Below are positions 6,844 through 16,577 of a stretch of DNA of 64,000 nt, piece by piece. Within the stretch, counting starts at the first letter, position 1; each line of letters opens with the position of its first letter. A program made the translations under genes and the position numbers. The DNA is from UBA1413 sp964552955 (GTDB lineage: Bacteria > Bacteroidota > Bacteroidia > Bacteroidales > Prolixibacteraceae), in the NCBI GenBank assembly GCA_964552955.1, contig CAZKIU010000010.1, positions 27,156-91,155 of the forward strand, written 5' to 3'. The notes beneath the pieces are model-generated. The model did not search any database. It was given only the letters and a program-made list of their open reading frames with translations, and was not told where the DNA came from.

Positions 6844-9336
6844 TCACAGCTTCCAGTAGTTGTCGTAAAAGCCCGCCTCGAGGATGCCGCTGACTCCGTC
6901 GCGGACCATGTCGGTGGTGAAGATCAGGAAGTCAGGGAATCCTGATCCGCCGGTAAAGTACTGGTTGGCCAAGGCGGCCTGCATACCGGGGAGGCCAGTG
7001 CCTGTGACGGCGCCGACGGTGAGGTGGTCGCTGCCGGGTCGCGGATAGATCAGGTAAGCTCCGAGGTGGTCGCCGGTCCATGTTTTCCCGCCCATGATCA
7101 GGCTTCCCCGCGTGACCTGGATGGGACAGCTCCCCAGGAGCAGCGGCCAGGCCTTGTTGGTGGTGGCATTACCATACAGGATGATCCCCCGGTCAGCATA
7201 ATCTGATGGGTTGAAGTCCCTGTCGGCAACGATGTCGACACTCCCGTTGCCCCGGTAGTACCAGGTTTCGGCATCAAAACGCACTTTGGCCAGCGCCCAG
7301 GCGTTCTCTTCCTGGGTGCCGGCGGTGCCGTACACAAAGACCATCCGGTGGTTGAAGGGTTCCTTAAAGGTGCCGTTGCGGTGCAATCCCTTTTGTGCGG
7401 GGCCGGGAGGAGGCCCAGGCTGCCATTCCCCTTCCGTGCCGGGGGCGGGTGATGGACCCGGTTGCCCGGTTCCTTTCCGGAGAAGGGTGACGGATGTCGC
7501 AGAACCTGCCAGAGCAATCTCCAGCCGGCTTCCGTCGATCTCCAGTATGGCTTTCGATCCCTTCAGCTCAGACAGGTCAAGGGTGAGGGCCGTGACATTC
7601 CCGGTCTCCCCGGTGATGCTCCCCTTGTCAGGGTCGCGGGTCAGGCTGACCCAGGAGTATTTCAGGGGTTCCTGTTGCTGGAGAAGGGTCACCCAGGCAT
7701 AACTGGCTGAGACGGCTGGATTGGCCGCAGTAAAGTGGATCTGGTTCCGCTGGTTGTCGGGTTTGCGGCGGTGATGGCTGAAAAAGGAGAAGAGGGGGGG
7801 CCAGTCGACGCTTTCATTGCTCCACCAGTGGCTTCCCCCGGGGTATTCATAGTAGCAGAAGTCGGTATGGAATTTCGCCAGCACTTCTCTCATCTGGCGG
7901 GCGTATTCAACGGAAACGGTGCGGTCATCGTCGCCATGATGGATGTAAACGCCTGAGGCCGCGTAATTGCGGGCCAACTCGAAGACATTGCTGCCATTGC
8001 TGGCGCGGTAGAGGTTTTGTTCGTTGAGGTTAGACCCGGGTTGGGGAATCTTGCCATCGGCCGAGGCATAGCCCAGCAGAGAGGGGTAGCCGGCACAGGG
8101 GGCGATGGCGGCCCATTTCCCGGGGTAGGTGGCCCCCAGGTACCAGGTGCCATGGCCTCCCATGGAGTGGCCCGTGAGGTATACCCGGTCAGCGGCCGGC
8201 CGGAACTGCTCCCGGGCCCGGGCCAGCACCTCCAGGGCGTCCATACGGCCCCAGTCCTCCCAGTTGAAACCCCTGGGCCGCCGGTTGGTGGGAGCCACCA
8301 GATCCCCCTCCTCTTTGGCGCCATAGGCACGGGCCTGGCCTATGGCTTCCACGCCCGCACCGTGCACCGACAGAAATAACGCCTGGCCTGGCTGAGAACC
8401 GCCCTTCCGGGGATGCACTGCATAATATTGCAGGCTGCCATCGATGTCACTGATAAAGGTACACCGGTAAGGCTTGTCCGCAGCAACCTTTTCTACAAAG
8501 ACCTTTCCCGCCGCCATCTCTTTCCCGGCAGCCATCAGCAACAGGCGGCATTCGGCCGGGCCGGCCTCCTGAACGCCAGAGCCGTCGAAACGGAACATCA
8601 CTTTCCGCGTTGAAAGCGGAAGGATCTCCGGTACAGCGGTGACCATCTCCCTGCTGGCAAGAGATGACCTGATCTGAAGGTTTTTCAAAGGCCGGGAGGT
8701 GGTGTTTACCACTACCACCGCCCCCATCAGAGCGGAGGCCTCCCTCCCTTCCACGATGTCGGCAAGGGTGGCATCCTCCGTTTTGATCAGCACCGGCGCT
8801 TCCGGGAAAAGAAGCCGCGCCGACACCCCGGCACCCATAAATCCAGTACGGATGTACAACCCGTTGACTCCTTTTTTCAGTCTGACAGGGGTGTAAAGCC
8901 ATTGGTCGCCGTAGGCATCACCGGCGTGGGGCTCCCCATTGAGGTAAAACATGGCGTTCCCGCTGATGTGGAGCAGGGCATTCTGCTCACGTGCCGAATG
9001 GTAGCTGAGATAAATATAGCCATTGAAGGCTGCCCTCCCCCGGAAGAGACCCGTACTGTCGGCTTTTATCTCTTTCCAGGAGACTGCCCGCCCTGTGCTG
9101 TCGGTATAAAGAATCTCCCCGGCTTTGGGAGCCCTGAAGCCCGGCTCAAAATAGCGGTAGGCAAACTGGTCGGAATAGAACCCCTGCCGGCCATAGTTAT
9201 GACAGTTCCCCACCGCCAACCCCTCACGGAAAATGTAGGAACTGGCTGCTGTTTCACGCTGGTTCTCTGCCTTACCTCCCCACGGGAGGAACAAGAGTGC
9301 CAGGATAAAGGTTAAAAGTCTGATTCTGTTTAACAT
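6844..9336 (-). CDS. Secreted serine esterase/peptidase of the prolyl-oligopeptidase-like alpha/beta hydrolase group
   Basis: 830-residue exported protein. A signal peptide (MLNRIRLLTFILALLFLP, cleaved near GKAENQ) precedes a sheet-rich N-terminal half of about 330 residues. An alpha/beta hydrolase domain follows with nucleophile elbow GHSMGG near residue 390, a probable Asp in HHGDDDRTV near 467 and a His in GGSHWWSNE near 503. A C-terminal sheet region includes a Pro/Gly-rich linker (GQPGPSPAPGTEG). The fold fits an S9-like peptidase or a carbohydrate esterase; ester cleavage on glycans is favoured only by the neighbours. I chose the ATG at 9336 because it opens the signal peptide; an ATG 16 codons upstream would put charged residues before it. 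Confidence 0.82.
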   Translation of the reverse strand: MLNRIRLLTFILALLFLPWGGKAENQRETAASSYIFREGLAVGNCHNYGRQGFYSDQFAYRYFEPGFRAPKAGEILYTDSTGRAVSWKEIKADSTGLFRGRAAFNGYIYLSYHSAREQNALLHISGNAMFYLNGEPHAGDAYGDQWLYTPVRLKKGVNGLYIRTGFMGAGVSARLLFPEAPVLIKTEDATLADIVEGREASALMGAVVVVNTTSRPLKNLQIRSSLASREMVTAVPEILPLSTRKVMFRFDGSGVQEAGPAECRLLLMAAGKEMAAGKVFVEKVAADKPYRCTFISDIDGSLQYYAVHPRKGGSQPGQALFLSVHGAGVEAIGQARAYGAKEEGDLVAPTNRRPRGFNWEDWGRMDALEVLARAREQFRPAADRVYLTGHSMGGHGTWYLGATYPGKWAAIAPCAGYPSLLGYASADGKIPQPGSNLNEQNLYRASNGSNVFELARNYAASGVYIHHGDDDRTVSVEYARQMREVLAKFHTDFCYYEYPGGSHWWSNESVDWPPLFSFFSHHRRKPDNQRNQIHFTAANPAVSASYAWVTLLQQQEPLKYSWVSLTRDPDKGSITGETGNVTALTLDLSELKGSKAILEIDGSRLEIALAGSATSVTLLRKGTGQPGPSPAPGTEGEWQPGPPPGPAQKGLHRNGTFKEPFNHRMVFVYGTAGTQEENAWALAKVRFDAETWYYRGNGSVDIVADRDFNPSDYADRGIILYGNATTNKAWPLLLGSCPIQVTRGSLIMGGKTWTGDHLGAYLIYPRPGSDHLTVGAVTGTGLPGMQAALANQYFTGGSGFPDFLIFTTDMVRDGVSGILEAGFYDNYWKL

Positions 9337-9475
9337 ATCTGTATTGTTTATAAGGCGCAGGTTTATTTCATTTTTTGAAACCATTTCCGGTCAACCGTGT
9401 ACAACTAACCGTAAAGCTAAAAAAGAAGTCTTTATAAAGAGGTTCGGAGTGAATTACTTTTAAAAAATTAAAGTC

Positions 9476-9988
9476 ATGCCTGCAGAGAAACTAAAGGCAT
9501 ATCTAGACCAGAACGGGGTCAGGTATGTGACCATCAGGCATTCCAAGGCTTACACATCGCAAGAGGTGGCAGCTTCGGCGCATGTGTCGGGCCGTGAATT
9601 TGCCAAAACGGTGATGATCAAGATCGACAACAAGATGGCTATGGCGGTATTGCCGGCTTCTTATCAGATCGATTTCGACCTTCTTGAAGACCATTTCCGG
9701 GGGAAGAGTGTGAAGCTGGCCACGGAGGCGGAGTTCCGTGACAGTTTCCCCGGCTGCGAACCGGGGGCCATGCCCCCCTTTGGTAATCTTTATGGAATGG
9801 AGGTGTATGTGGCGGAATCCCTGGCCGTTGATGAGGAGATTGCCTTCAACGCCGGCACCCATACAGAAATCATCAGGATGGCGTTTGCCGATTTCGAGCG
9901 GCTGGTCAAACCCGGGATGATCCGTTTTTCATGGAAGCGCTCCTCCTTTCCCAAAGATCCGGGAGAGCGGTGGGCCGATGAGTTGTAG
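9476..9988 (+). CDS. YbaK/EbsC-family aminoacyl-tRNA deacylase
   Basis: 170-residue free-standing editing-domain protein expected to hydrolyse mischarged aminoacyl-tRNA. The domain starts at MPAEKLKAYLDQNGVRY and shows SKAYTSQEVAASAHVSGREF with a TVMIK strand containing the lysine typical of the family, then EPGAMPPFGN, the conserved EPGxxxPfG loop. Length and order match YbaK/ProX/PrdX relatives. It is monocistronic, opposite to the genes on both sides. The C-terminal 25 residues (SWKRSSFPKDPGERW) extend past the domain. Which amino acid it edits cannot be told. Confidence 0.9.
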   Translation: MPAEKLKAYLDQNGVRYVTIRHSKAYTSQEVAASAHVSGREFAKTVMIKIDNKMAMAVLPASYQIDFDLLEDHFRGKSVKLATEAEFRDSFPGCEPGAMPPFGNLYGMEVYVAESLAVDEEIAFNAGTHTEIIRMAFADFERLVKPGMIRFSWKRSSFPKDPGERWADEL

Positions 9989-10082
9989 CCGGCCATTTGC
10001 CTCAAGGCTCCTGATCCTGTGGCCCCATCCTGGGCCGAAAGAATACCAGTGAGAAATGATCTGATGCGGGGCATACCCGTAT

Positions 10083-13000
10083 TCAGAGGGATACGACTTC
10101 AACACTGCTGCGGCCGCTGGCTCTTTTAATGACCCTTACCTGGGTGGGGATTCTCTCGGTCATCTCCTGAACATGGCTGATGACGCCGACTTTACGCCCC
10201 TGGTTACGGAGGCGTTCGAGGGCATCCATGGCCACGCCCAGGGTATGGGGATCAAGCGAGCCGAATCCTTCGTCGATGAAGAGTGATTCGATGGTCATAC
10301 GGTTCGACGAAAGGGAGGCGAGTCCCAGGGCCAGGGCCAGCGATACCAGAAAGGATTCCCCTCCGGAAAGAGAATGCACCGACCTGATCTCATCGCCCAT
10401 GTCCCCATCGATGACCTGCAGGGAAAGAGTGTCGGTAATCACTTCCAGGCGGTAGCGACTGGTCAGCTCGCGCAGGTGGACATTGGCATAGCTGAGCAGG
10501 ATTTCCAGGGTATACTCCTGGGCGATTTGTCTGAATTTCTTCCCGTCGGCTGATCCCAGCAATTCATTCAGCTTCTTCCATTTTTCAGCATTCCCCTCGC
10601 GCTCTTCCAATACCCTGGCCAGGTCACCCGCTTTCTTTTGGTTTTCCATATAGGTACGCAGTCTGAACCGGAGGTCGTTCATTTCGCCGTTCCTCTTTTG
10701 GAGGAGCTCTTCCGTCTCTGTCATCATTGTTTCCAGGGTGGCCTGGTCGGCGATCTCTCTGCCTGCGGTGAGGTGGGCTTCCCGTTGTTGTTCCCTTTCG
10801 GCCAGGGTAGAGCGGGCCTTGAGAAGGTCGTCGTGGAGCTTCTGGAGGGCTCTTCTTTCGGTGGTGATCCATTCTGCAGGGTAGGCCAGAAGGGCGTCCA
10901 GTTCCTCCCCGGTGAGCGGGGTCTCCTCCTGCGTGTTGAATTCCAGGAGCCATGCCCCGATCTGCAGGGTCAGGTCCGTGGTATCCTCCTTCAACCGCTT
11001 CAGGTCATCCCTGATCTGGGTCAGGGATCCTTCTGTTTCCGAGGTCTCTGCCTGCAGTTGCAGGGCTTCCCCGCGGAGCCCTTTCAGGCGGAGGTGGCAG
11101 GTTTCCTCTTCCTGCGCCAGGCTGGTTTCTACGGCTGCGGCTTCCCGTCCTTCAAAAAGCTGACGCCGTGCTTCCCGGGTAGCTCCCATGACTTCCGCCG
11201 CGGCCTGCAGTTTCTGATCTACCTGCGCCAGCTGATGGGCCATCTCCACACTCCTCTCCTGCCGGTTCCGGCATTCGGCGTCCGCGACCTGCTCCTCCCT
11301 GATCACCACGGTCAGCCGCTCCGACCGGGTTTTCCATTCCCCGGCAAAAGAGAGCAGCTTGCTGCTGAAGGCTTCCGGTGCCATTGCCCAATTCTCTTCC
11401 CACCCCGGCTGGGGAAAATAGGAGCTGATCCCCTCCAGAGCTTCCCGGTATTTCTCCTGGCTTTTCCCCCTGAGGAGTTCCGCCTGTTCTGTTTCCACGG
11501 CCAGCATACGCAAACTGGTGATGGTTTCTGTCAGACTCCCGCGGATTTGCTCCCACTCCACTTTGACTTCATCGTGGCGTTTGCGGAGCTGGTGCTCCAG
11601 GTCTGACAGGGTCCTGTGGTTCTCCAGGGCCTCTCGTGCCGCCAGGGCTGACAGCCGGTGACGCTCCATCTCCATCTCCAGAAAAGCTCCCCTTTTTCCC
11701 GGTGTGAGGAGCAGGAGTTCCTCTCCTGGTGCATATTGCTCCCACTCCGCCGTGGTGTTGGCCAGGGGTAGCGTCCCTTTTTCCAGTTCCAGGGTTATCT
11801 TTTCTATAGCGGCCTCATGGTGCGTGCAACTTTGGGTCAGCCGGGCTTTTTTCTCCACCATCTCCTGCCATTGCATAGTGAGGGTAGCGTGTTCTTTTTC
11901 CAGGTCTGCCAGCAGATGATGGAGGCGGGGGTCCTCCTCTGCCCAGGGGTGATGGGGACTGCCGCACACCGGACAGGCTTCTCCGGGGGTGAGCCGCTGC
12001 CGCAATTGTTCCACATCGCCGGCAACAGCCAGCCGCGCCTGCTCCAGCAGATGACCGGTCTGGTCCCTGCGGATCCGTAACGTTTCACCCTCCTCCAGGC
12101 ATTTGTTGAGTTCTTCTGTCTCCTTTTCCAGTTGGGACCGCAGGGTAGCGCGTTCCTCTTCAATTTCATTCCTCCGGGTGGTGAGGCCCTGGAGCCTCTC
12201 CCAGCAGGAACGCATAGAAGAGAGGCGCAGCATTTCCATGGTTTCACCTTTCTCGGTGGCCGTGAGCTGGTCGACGGGAATGGCCGCCATCTTTTCTCTG
12301 ATCTCTTCGCTCTGGCGCTGTAGTTCCTGGCTTTCTCTCTCTTTGACCAGCGTTTGCGCGGCCTGCTGATCCCTGGTTTGTTCCAGCTGACCCGTCTTCT
12401 CCCTGGCCTGACCAAGGGATGTGTTCCATCCCTCCGCCTCCTTATTGTACTGCAGGGCATCCTGAAGGCGGGAGACAATCAGTGGGCCATTTTCTGCAAT
12501 GTTCTTCCGGGATTCCCGCTCCCTGAACCATGCTTCCAACGCCTCCCTTTCACTGTAGAGGGAGAGGCGTTCTTTCTCTTGTTCTCTCCATAAATGCTCT
12601 GCCTGTGAATGCTGGGTGAAGACCAGGGTCCTCTCTTCCCCGGCTTTTGAGATCTGCCTGTTCTGTTCGGCCAGAAGCGTGTCGAGTTCCCTGGCTTTCA
12701 CCAGGAGGGGGCGGGCGGCGGCAGCTGCTCTTACGGCTGCTTCCAGGGCGTGTTCTGCCTGGGTCACCCGGTTGGCCAGGGTCTCCATTCCGTCTTTCAG
12801 GGTGGTGAACCTGGCTTCTGTTTCTGCCAGTCCCTTCTCTTTTTGCCGGAGAGCCTCCTTTTTCTCCTGCAAGGCCGTGACCAGGGGGCGTGCCGGCTGT
12901 ATCTTCTCTACCCTCCGGAAATGGGCTTCGCGCCCTGCCGCCTCCGTTAATGCCGCCTCGCCGGCAAGGACTTCTTCACGGGCCTCCCCTGCCAACAGGG

Positions 13001-13817
13001 ACCATTTCTCTTTCTGCGTATGCCATTCAAGGCCATGGCGCACCTTTTCCTTTTGTTGTTCCAGGACCGTGATGGCTGCTTTCAGCGTGGCACTACCCTC
13101 CTCCAGTGCCCTGATCTCTTCTTCCGCAGGAAGAGCTATCCCTGACAACTGGTCCCTGATTTCTTTAAGGGAAGCCTCGGCCTCCCTGCTCCTGGCGAAA
13201 ATGGATTGAGAGATACGGCTGTAGATGGTGGTGCCGGTGATTTTTTCGAGCAGGGCGGCTTTTTCGTCGCGGGCGGCTTTCAGGAAGGCGGTGAAATCGC
13301 CCTGGGCCAGCAGGACCGAACGGGTGAACTGGTCATAGGTGAGGCCCACCAGTCGTTCTGTTTCCCTGAGGATTTCCGTTTTGGTGCCGGGCCAGGGCTG
13401 ACCTGTTGCGAGGTTGGTGAGGCGGAGGGCATAATCCTGGAGTTTTCCGGAGGGGCGGTTTCTGGCGCGGCGGACGCTCCACTCCGCTTCCCAGGGGGTA
13501 CCCCCCGGGCCGGCAAAGGTGACGGCGGCAACCCCTTCGGTACTTCCCTTACGCAGGATCGTCCGGCAGTCGCCCGGAGTCACGCTCCCCGCCTCTCCAT
13601 CGCGGAGTTCCACCCCGCTTTCACGGGCTGCCGCCTGCCGCGGTGACCGGGCAAACAAGGCCAGACAGAGGGCATCGAGAATGGTGGACTTACCCGACCC
13701 CGTCGGGCCCGTAATGGCATAGATCCCGGCAGAGGCCAGGGGCTCCCGCGTGAAGTCCAGCATAAACTCCCCCTCCAGGGAGGCCAGGTTCTTGCCGCGG
13801 ATGGTGAGAATCTTCAT
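10083..13817 (-). CDS. sbcC: Exonuclease SbcCD, ATPase subunit SbcC
   Basis: 1244-residue SMC/Rad50-type ATPase that with SbcD processes DNA hairpins and protein-blocked ends. Walker A GPTGSGKST is at residues 37-45. Long coiled coils rich in Glu, Gln and Arg run on both sides of a zinc hook CPVCGSPHH near residue 615. The ABC signature HSLSGGESF is near residue 1148 and Walker B LFIDEGFGSLD near 1180. All ATPase motifs and the hook CxxC are intact and the length is normal (E. coli about 1048, Bacteroidota usually longer). sbcD lies 45 bp upstream on the same strand, so the two are one operon. Confidence 0.96.
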   Translation of the reverse strand: MKILTIRGKNLASLEGEFMLDFTREPLASAGIYAITGPTGSGKSTILDALCLALFARSPRQAAARESGVELRDGEAGSVTPGDCRTILRKGSTEGVAAVTFAGPGGTPWEAEWSVRRARNRPSGKLQDYALRLTNLATGQPWPGTKTEILRETERLVGLTYDQFTRSVLLAQGDFTAFLKAARDEKAALLEKITGTTIYSRISQSIFARSREAEASLKEIRDQLSGIALPAEEEIRALEEGSATLKAAITVLEQQKEKVRHGLEWHTQKEKWSLLAGEAREEVLAGEAALTEAAGREAHFRRVEKIQPARPLVTALQEKKEALRQKEKGLAETEARFTTLKDGMETLANRVTQAEHALEAAVRAAAAARPLLVKARELDTLLAEQNRQISKAGEERTLVFTQHSQAEHLWREQEKERLSLYSEREALEAWFRERESRKNIAENGPLIVSRLQDALQYNKEAEGWNTSLGQAREKTGQLEQTRDQQAAQTLVKERESQELQRQSEEIREKMAAIPVDQLTATEKGETMEMLRLSSMRSCWERLQGLTTRRNEIEEERATLRSQLEKETEELNKCLEEGETLRIRRDQTGHLLEQARLAVAGDVEQLRQRLTPGEACPVCGSPHHPWAEEDPRLHHLLADLEKEHATLTMQWQEMVEKKARLTQSCTHHEAAIEKITLELEKGTLPLANTTAEWEQYAPGEELLLLTPGKRGAFLEMEMERHRLSALAAREALENHRTLSDLEHQLRKRHDEVKVEWEQIRGSLTETITSLRMLAVETEQAELLRGKSQEKYREALEGISSYFPQPGWEENWAMAPEAFSSKLLSFAGEWKTRSERLTVVIREEQVADAECRNRQERSVEMAHQLAQVDQKLQAAAEVMGATREARRQLFEGREAAAVETSLAQEEETCHLRLKGLRGEALQLQAETSETEGSLTQIRDDLKRLKEDTTDLTLQIGAWLLEFNTQEETPLTGEELDALLAYPAEWITTERRALQKLHDDLLKARSTLAEREQQREAHLTAGREIADQATLETMMTETEELLQKRNGEMNDLRFRLRTYMENQKKAGDLARVLEEREGNAEKWKKLNELLGSADGKKFRQIAQEYTLEILLSYANVHLRELTSRYRLEVITDTLSLQVIDGDMGDEIRSVHSLSGGESFLVSLALALGLASLSSNRMTIESLFIDEGFGSLDPHTLGVAMDALERLRNQGRKVGVISHVQEMTERIPTQVRVIKRASGRSSVEVVSL

Positions 13818-13862
13818 CTGAATGGTCTAAAAGTAAAAATGACTAAACCTGACGGGAGCCTC

Positions 13863-15146
13863 TTAACTGAAGGAGTCCGTCAGTTCTTCCGCTTCTTCCC
13901 CTGACGGGAGCCCGGCCACCACTTCCTGGAAAAGGGTAACCAGTGCCTCAGGGATCTCCTCTCTGAAGCGGGCCGTATATTTTTTTCTGAAAATATCGAG
14001 GGGTTGAAGGGTGTCGAGACCCGATGCGGTGGAAAGAGAGGAACTCCCTGTGCCGTCATCCTCTCTTTCAGGATAGGTCACTTCTATTCGGGCCAGCCTC
14101 ACCGTTTTGTTTTCCAGGGCTTTTTCTATCTGGTAGCGGAGCGAAGGTTCGGGGCCTTCGAGTAAAATCCTGACCCGCAGATAAGGGGCTTCCTGGCGGT
14201 TCTCATGGCCGGAAGGGAGTTGCTCCAGTTCCGGGAGAACTTCGGAGAGGGGCCGGGGCTGCGAAGGCACTGAAAGAAGCGGTACGGTAACCGGGATAGG
14301 AAGTGGATCCACCTTCACCACATTCCCCTCCTCGAGGTCGACGCAGACCACCTGGTGGCGGTAATGCTGCTCGCTGAATGACATGGGAAGGGGAGATCCC
14401 GCATAGCGGATGGTCTTGCAGCCTGCTACCGTCTGCGGCCTGTGGATATGTCCCAGGGCCACATATTGGGCTTCGGTTCCGAAGGCCCCGGCCGGCACCA
14501 GCTCCAGCCCACCCATGATAGGCCGTTCGCTTTTATCCTCTTCGGAAGTGCGGGCCTCCATGGTATGAAGATGACCCGTGACGATCAGGGCCTCTCCGGG
14601 TTGGCGCACAGAAGCGGCACAGACTAGTGCTTCCCGGTAGAAAGTGGTGATGCCTTCAGCATAGCTTCTATCGCCCTCCTGGGTGACGCCCGGGAAATCC
14701 CCCTGACGCAGGAAGGGCACGGCCAGGCACCAGGCTTCGGTCCCTCCTGAACGCCCTCTCAGGGGAACCATCAGCGAAGGGTAATCGGGATAACCATCGC
14801 TGGTGCGGGGTATCATGCCGGTCACCGTGACCCTGAAGGCCTCCAGGAGCGCACGCGGCGACTCCAGCCGGGCCGCAGAATCGTGATTCCCGGCGATGCA
14901 CACCACCTGTAAACCCGGCAGAAGGGAGGTGGCCTCCTTCAGAAAAGTGTAAAACATACGCTGTGCCGATGCCGGCGGATTCGATACGTCGAATATATCA
15001 CCACTAATCAGCAGAACATCAGCCCTTTTTTCCACCAGCGTATCCCTTAGCCAGGCCAGAAACCGCTCATGTTCGGGCGCCCGGTCGTATTCATAAAAGT
15101 TCTGGCCCAAATGCCAGTCGGCGGTATGCAGAATTCTTATTGCCAT
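13863..15146 (-). CDS. sbcD: Exonuclease SbcCD, nuclease subunit SbcD
   Basis: Calcineurin-like metallophosphoesterase that provides the Mn-dependent nuclease of the SbcCD complex. The metal motifs are in order: HTADWHLGQ at the N-terminus, ISGDIFDVSNP, AGNHDSAARL, and later TGHLH and ALGHIHRPQ. The C-terminal DNA-binding and capping part carries the family segment FRKKYTARF. I placed the start at 15146 (MAIRILHTADWHLG), where all homologues begin; an upstream in-frame ATG would add 26 residues without family similarity. It is the first gene of the sbcDC operon. Confidence 0.95.
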   Translation of the reverse strand: MAIRILHTADWHLGQNFYEYDRAPEHERFLAWLRDTLVEKRADVLLISGDIFDVSNPPASAQRMFYTFLKEATSLLPGLQVVCIAGNHDSAARLESPRALLEAFRVTVTGMIPRTSDGYPDYPSLMVPLRGRSGGTEAWCLAVPFLRQGDFPGVTQEGDRSYAEGITTFYREALVCAASVRQPGEALIVTGHLHTMEARTSEEDKSERPIMGGLELVPAGAFGTEAQYVALGHIHRPQTVAGCKTIRYAGSPLPMSFSEQHYRHQVVCVDLEEGNVVKVDPLPIPVTVPLLSVPSQPRPLSEVLPELEQLPSGHENRQEAPYLRVRILLEGPEPSLRYQIEKALENKTVRLARIEVTYPEREDDGTGSSSLSTASGLDTLQPLDIFRKKYTARFREEIPEALVTLFQEVVAGLPSGEEAEELTDSFS

Positions 15147-15175
15147 ATCAACGGATGGTTCGCGGAGTAAATCTA

Positions 15176-15183
15176 CAAAATTA
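15176..15183 (-). promoter_or_regulatory. Candidate -7 element (TAATTTTG) for sbcDC
   Basis: Fits TAnnTTTG on the minus strand, 30 bases ahead of the sbcD start at 15146. It would give a leader of roughly 20-25 nt, which also supports the shorter start. No -33 TTG is obvious. Confidence 0.38.
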
Positions 15184-15251
15184 AGCAGCCATCCCCGAAA
15201 CCTTTTTTTCGTGTTGCATAACATTTGAACTCTGAAAGTGACAATTATTTC

Positions 15252-15259
15252 TAAATTTG
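15252..15259 (+). promoter_or_regulatory. Candidate -7 element (TAAATTTG) for the ROK glucokinase gene
   Basis: Fits TAnnTTTG, with a TTTG at 15224-15227 upstream. The 24-base spacing is a little longer than the usual 19-21. The start codon is 49 bases downstream. Confidence 0.4.
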
Positions 15260-15308
15260 TTGGCTTGTAATCCGTTAAAGGAGACGAAATCTGTAATTAA
15301 GACAAAAT

Positions 15309-16310
15309 ATGAAAAAAAGTGAAGACAAGGTGACCAAGAAGGTCGCCATCGGAGTGGATGTAGGTGGCACTAATACGGCCATTGGTGTGGTGGATGTGGA
15401 TGGAAATGTTATGTTTAAGGACAATATCCCCACGGCCACCCATGGTGATTTTGAGAAGTTCATTGAAGAGCTGTCGACCGCCATTAAGAGCCTGATCAAT
15501 TCGGCCAGGCTCCTGAATGAGAACCTGGAGGTGCTGGGTATTGGCATTGGGGCCCCCAATGGCAACTACTACAATGGGACCATCGAATATGCCCCGAACC
15601 TCTCCTTCAGGGGAGTGCTTCATTTCATCACTCTGCTGCGCACCCATTTCGAGGACATGCCGGCCTTGGCACTTACCAATGATGCCAATGCTGCTGCCAT
15701 CGGTGAGATGATTTACGGTGGTGCCCGCGGCATGAAGAACTTTGTGATGTACACCCTGGGGACGGGTGTGGGCAGCGGCGTCGTCGTGAATGGCGACCTG
15801 GTTTATGGCCATGACGGCTTTGCCGGGGAGTGCGGCCATACCACCCTGATTCCAGGGGGCAGACTCTGCGGCTGTGGCTCCCTGGGCCACCTCGAAGCAT
15901 ACTGCTCAGCCCCGGGAATGAAAAGAACCGCCTTCGAACTGATGGTCCATTACAACGCCACAGATAGCATGCTGGCCAGCAAATCTTTCCAGGAACTCGA
16001 CTCTAAGATGATCTTCGATGCGGCTGTGGCCGGTGACAGAATTGCTAAAATGGTCTTCGAAAAAACCGGGGAATACCTGGGACAGGGCCTGGCCGACACC
16101 GTCCACCACCTCAGCCCGGAAGCCATCTTCCTTTTCGGAGGTCCTACCGCTGCAGGTGAACTGATCTTTAAACCCACCAAGGAGAGCATGGAAAGACACC
16201 TGCTTCCCATTTTCAAGAACAAGATCAAAATTCTGCCCTCCATGCTTAAGCCTGGTGATGCTGCCATTGTGGGGGCCAGTGCTTTGGTCTGGAAAGAGCT
16301 CGATAAATAG
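15309..16310 (+). CDS. ROK family sugar kinase, probable glucokinase
   Basis: 333-residue ATP-dependent hexokinase of the ROK family, expected to phosphorylate glucose or a related hexose entering glycolysis. The phosphate-binding loop is VGVDVGGTNTAIG near residue 13, the catalytic Asp lies in TNDANAAAIGE, and the adenosine loop is TLGTGVGSGVVV. The zinc motif reads GHTTLIP…CGCGSLGHLEAYC: the usual third Cys of CxCGxxGCxE is His, a known variation that keeps a possible ligand. The gene stands alone, divergent from sbcDC, and is followed by a strong terminator. Glucose specificity is inferred from the family, not shown. Confidence 0.9.
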   Translation: MKKSEDKVTKKVAIGVDVGGTNTAIGVVDVDGNVMFKDNIPTATHGDFEKFIEELSTAIKSLINSARLLNENLEVLGIGIGAPNGNYYNGTIEYAPNLSFRGVLHFITLLRTHFEDMPALALTNDANAAAIGEMIYGGARGMKNFVMYTLGTGVGSGVVVNGDLVYGHDGFAGECGHTTLIPGGRLCGCGSLGHLEAYCSAPGMKRTAFELMVHYNATDSMLASKSFQELDSKMIFDAAVAGDRIAKMVFEKTGEYLGQGLADTVHHLSPEAIFLFGGPTAAGELIFKPTKESMERHLLPIFKNKIKILPSMLKPGDAAIVGASALVWKELDK

Positions 16311-16335
16311 CAAGGTCCTGCGACCCGTTGGTATA

Positions 16336-16384
16336 AGAAGTTGCATGAAGGAGATCCCTCCTTTCATGCAACTTCTTTTTTTTC
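16336..16384 (+). terminator. Rho-independent terminator after the ROK glucokinase gene
   Basis: Stem of about 17 bp (agaagttgcatgaagg… pairing with …cctttcatgcaacttct, one bulged T) with a short loop, followed by a run of T. It starts 26 bases past the stop codon. Confidence 0.9.
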
Positions 16385-16418
16385 GTGCGGGTTACACGGT
16401 TTTGATCCACTGGCTGTT

Positions 16419-16426
16419 TATATTTG
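16419..16426 (+). promoter_or_regulatory. Candidate -7 element (TATATTTG) for the M1 peptidase gene
   Basis: Exact TAnnTTTG match, but about 150 bases ahead of the start. The only upstream TTTG (16401-16404) is spaced too closely, so this is a weak call. Confidence 0.3.
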
Positions 16427-16577
16427 TTCTTCCTGGATATAGGGAGCACCTGATCCCTTCCATCAGCAAGGAGTCGTGGTTGAACAGCTCCTGGAGCCCC
16501 GGGTGACCAGTATGAGTTTGGGATGCATGGCATGCGTCAGCGTTTATCCGTGCCAGGTCCGATATTAAAATATAGAT